A stretch of 64,000 bases of DNA from assembly GCF_032854445.1 (NCBI RefSeq), contig NC_088302.1, positions 17,293,338 to 17,357,337 of the forward strand. Reading direction: 5' to 3'. Shown here piece after piece: positions 63,901 to 64,000 of the stretch. The stretch comes from Liolophura sinensis (Eukaryota; Mollusca; Polyplacophora; Chitonida; Chitonidae). The first letter of the stretch is position 1, and every line of letters begins with the position of its first letter. The notes beneath the pieces are model-generated. The model was not told the DNA's origin. It was given only the letters and a program-made list of their open reading frames with translations, and made no database searches. The translations under genes and the position numbers were made by a program.

Positions 63901-63980
63901 TCATTGGTCATGGTTGGCAGCTTCGCCTCTAGGTATCCACGAGCCTTGACGGCTGCTGTCTGAATTCTCTGCTCCGTACT
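57935..63980 (-). CDS. Alpha-2-macroglobulin family protein, C-terminal eight exons (5' part off window)
   Basis: Secreted thioester protease trap of innate immunity. Exons in reading order: 63802-63980, 62782-62993, 62210-62359, 61111-61173, 60414-60523, 59302-59518, 58861-58963 and 57935-58080 (TAA). They cover the end of the thioester domain helices (SLAITTYALVLA, LNARAINK, GGFKSTQ, DTVLALQALSEFA), a CUB-like strand segment (NHLTVQTCTR) and the receptor-binding domain (VRYSNTCC, VYDYYSP, EDQVTVFYQ). The end is a Cys-rich tail, CDVCAECGCKVC. No C345C/netrin domain follows, which argues for A2M rather than complement C3. The thioester GCGEQ site would lie off the right edge. Exon 63802-63980 needs a one-base shift near 63846 to stay in frame (179 nt where 178 is expected). 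The intron after 62210 is filled by copies of that exon's end. Confidence 0.92.
59868..60133 (-). mobile_element. SINE family A with 20-bp target-site duplication
   Basis: The stretches 59868-59887 and 60114-60133 are identical save one base. The central domain has a small deletion. It lies in an A2M intron. Confidence 0.88.
60179..60292. repeat. Short inverted repeat in an A2M intron
   Basis: Two arms of about 54 nt separated by a few bases. Each arm holds CCATGGCA and GGCTAAC-like words. The arms differ at several sites. It is a MITE-like foldback. Confidence 0.75.
60598..60701 (-). mobile_element. SINE family A head fragment
   Basis: ATGAACTCACAGCGATCGCA and CCACGGAGGCCCC keep the tRNA-like part only. 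Confidence 0.65.
60856..61020 (+). mobile_element. SINE family A, 5'-truncated
   Basis: Starts GGCCGTATGTGGGAAGG, keeps the central domain and ends CACCAATCAAATGAATAAA. It is followed by a run of 17 C (61046-61062). Confidence 0.8.
61200..62275 (-). repeat. About 67-bp tandem array copied from an A2M exon end and its splice donor
   Basis: About 15 units of about 67 bp fill the intron 61174-62209, and a sixteenth unit is the real exon end itself. On the gene strand each unit runs from CAGAA(A/G)CACAT through AACAAG..CAAT.. to AAACAATAGAT followed by GTAAGT. That is the coding end of exon 62210-62359 plus its donor. Eight intronic units keep GTAAGT, one has GTAAGC and five have GTAAAT. Only about 27 nt separate the array from the next exon at 61173. 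Confidence 0.88.
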
Positions 63981-64000
63981 CTGACATCACAAGAAAACAT

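Overview
The window is eukaryotic. Genes are split by GT-AG introns, intergenic DNA is long and AT-rich, and tRNA-derived SINEs are scattered throughout. The SINE families (one with a tail in AATCAAATAAATAAA, one ending in CACTCACTCA), an opsin, a beta-lactamase-like secreted protein and an alpha-2-macroglobulin suggest a marine lophotrochozoan, most likely a mollusc or brachiopod. The species cannot be fixed from the sequence alone.

Layout. (1) 1348-3209 (+): 3' end of an opsin gene, with the retinal-binding lysine and NPxxY in its last transmembrane exon. (2) 3.2-9.4 kb: intergenic, rich in SINEs. (3) 9388-21678 (+): complete five-exon gene for a secreted, probably GPI-anchored, serine beta-lactamase-like protein of 572 aa. 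(4) 23.6-29.1 kb: seven tandem units of about 0.7-0.95 kb. Each carries a CRE-like site and a 16-nt mini-exon followed by a splice donor; six keep the ATG. (5) 29694-34881 (+): ten further exons of an unrecognised protein. Any unit of the array joins them in frame, giving 470 aa. (6) 41551-51548 (-): complete six-exon LAMTOR1, the lysosomal Ragulator anchor. One intron holds a 54-unit, 48-bp minisatellite. (7) 51.6-57.9 kb: intergenic, with Penelope-like and Crypton-like fragments, a perfect 66-bp hairpin and a 24-bp minisatellite. (8) 57935-63980 (-): last eight exons of an alpha-2-macroglobulin. The gene runs off the right edge.

The genes do not form an evident functional cluster. The most unusual features are structural. 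The upstream array looks like a tandemly amplified promoter plus first exon. One alpha-2-macroglobulin intron is built almost wholly from about 15 degenerate copies of the preceding exon's end, splice donor included. A third array, in LAMTOR1, shows a 758-bp higher-order duplication. The alpha-2-macroglobulin also has one apparent +1 frameshift. All exon boundaries were read by eye from splice signals, phase and family resemblance; no alignment or transcript data were available.
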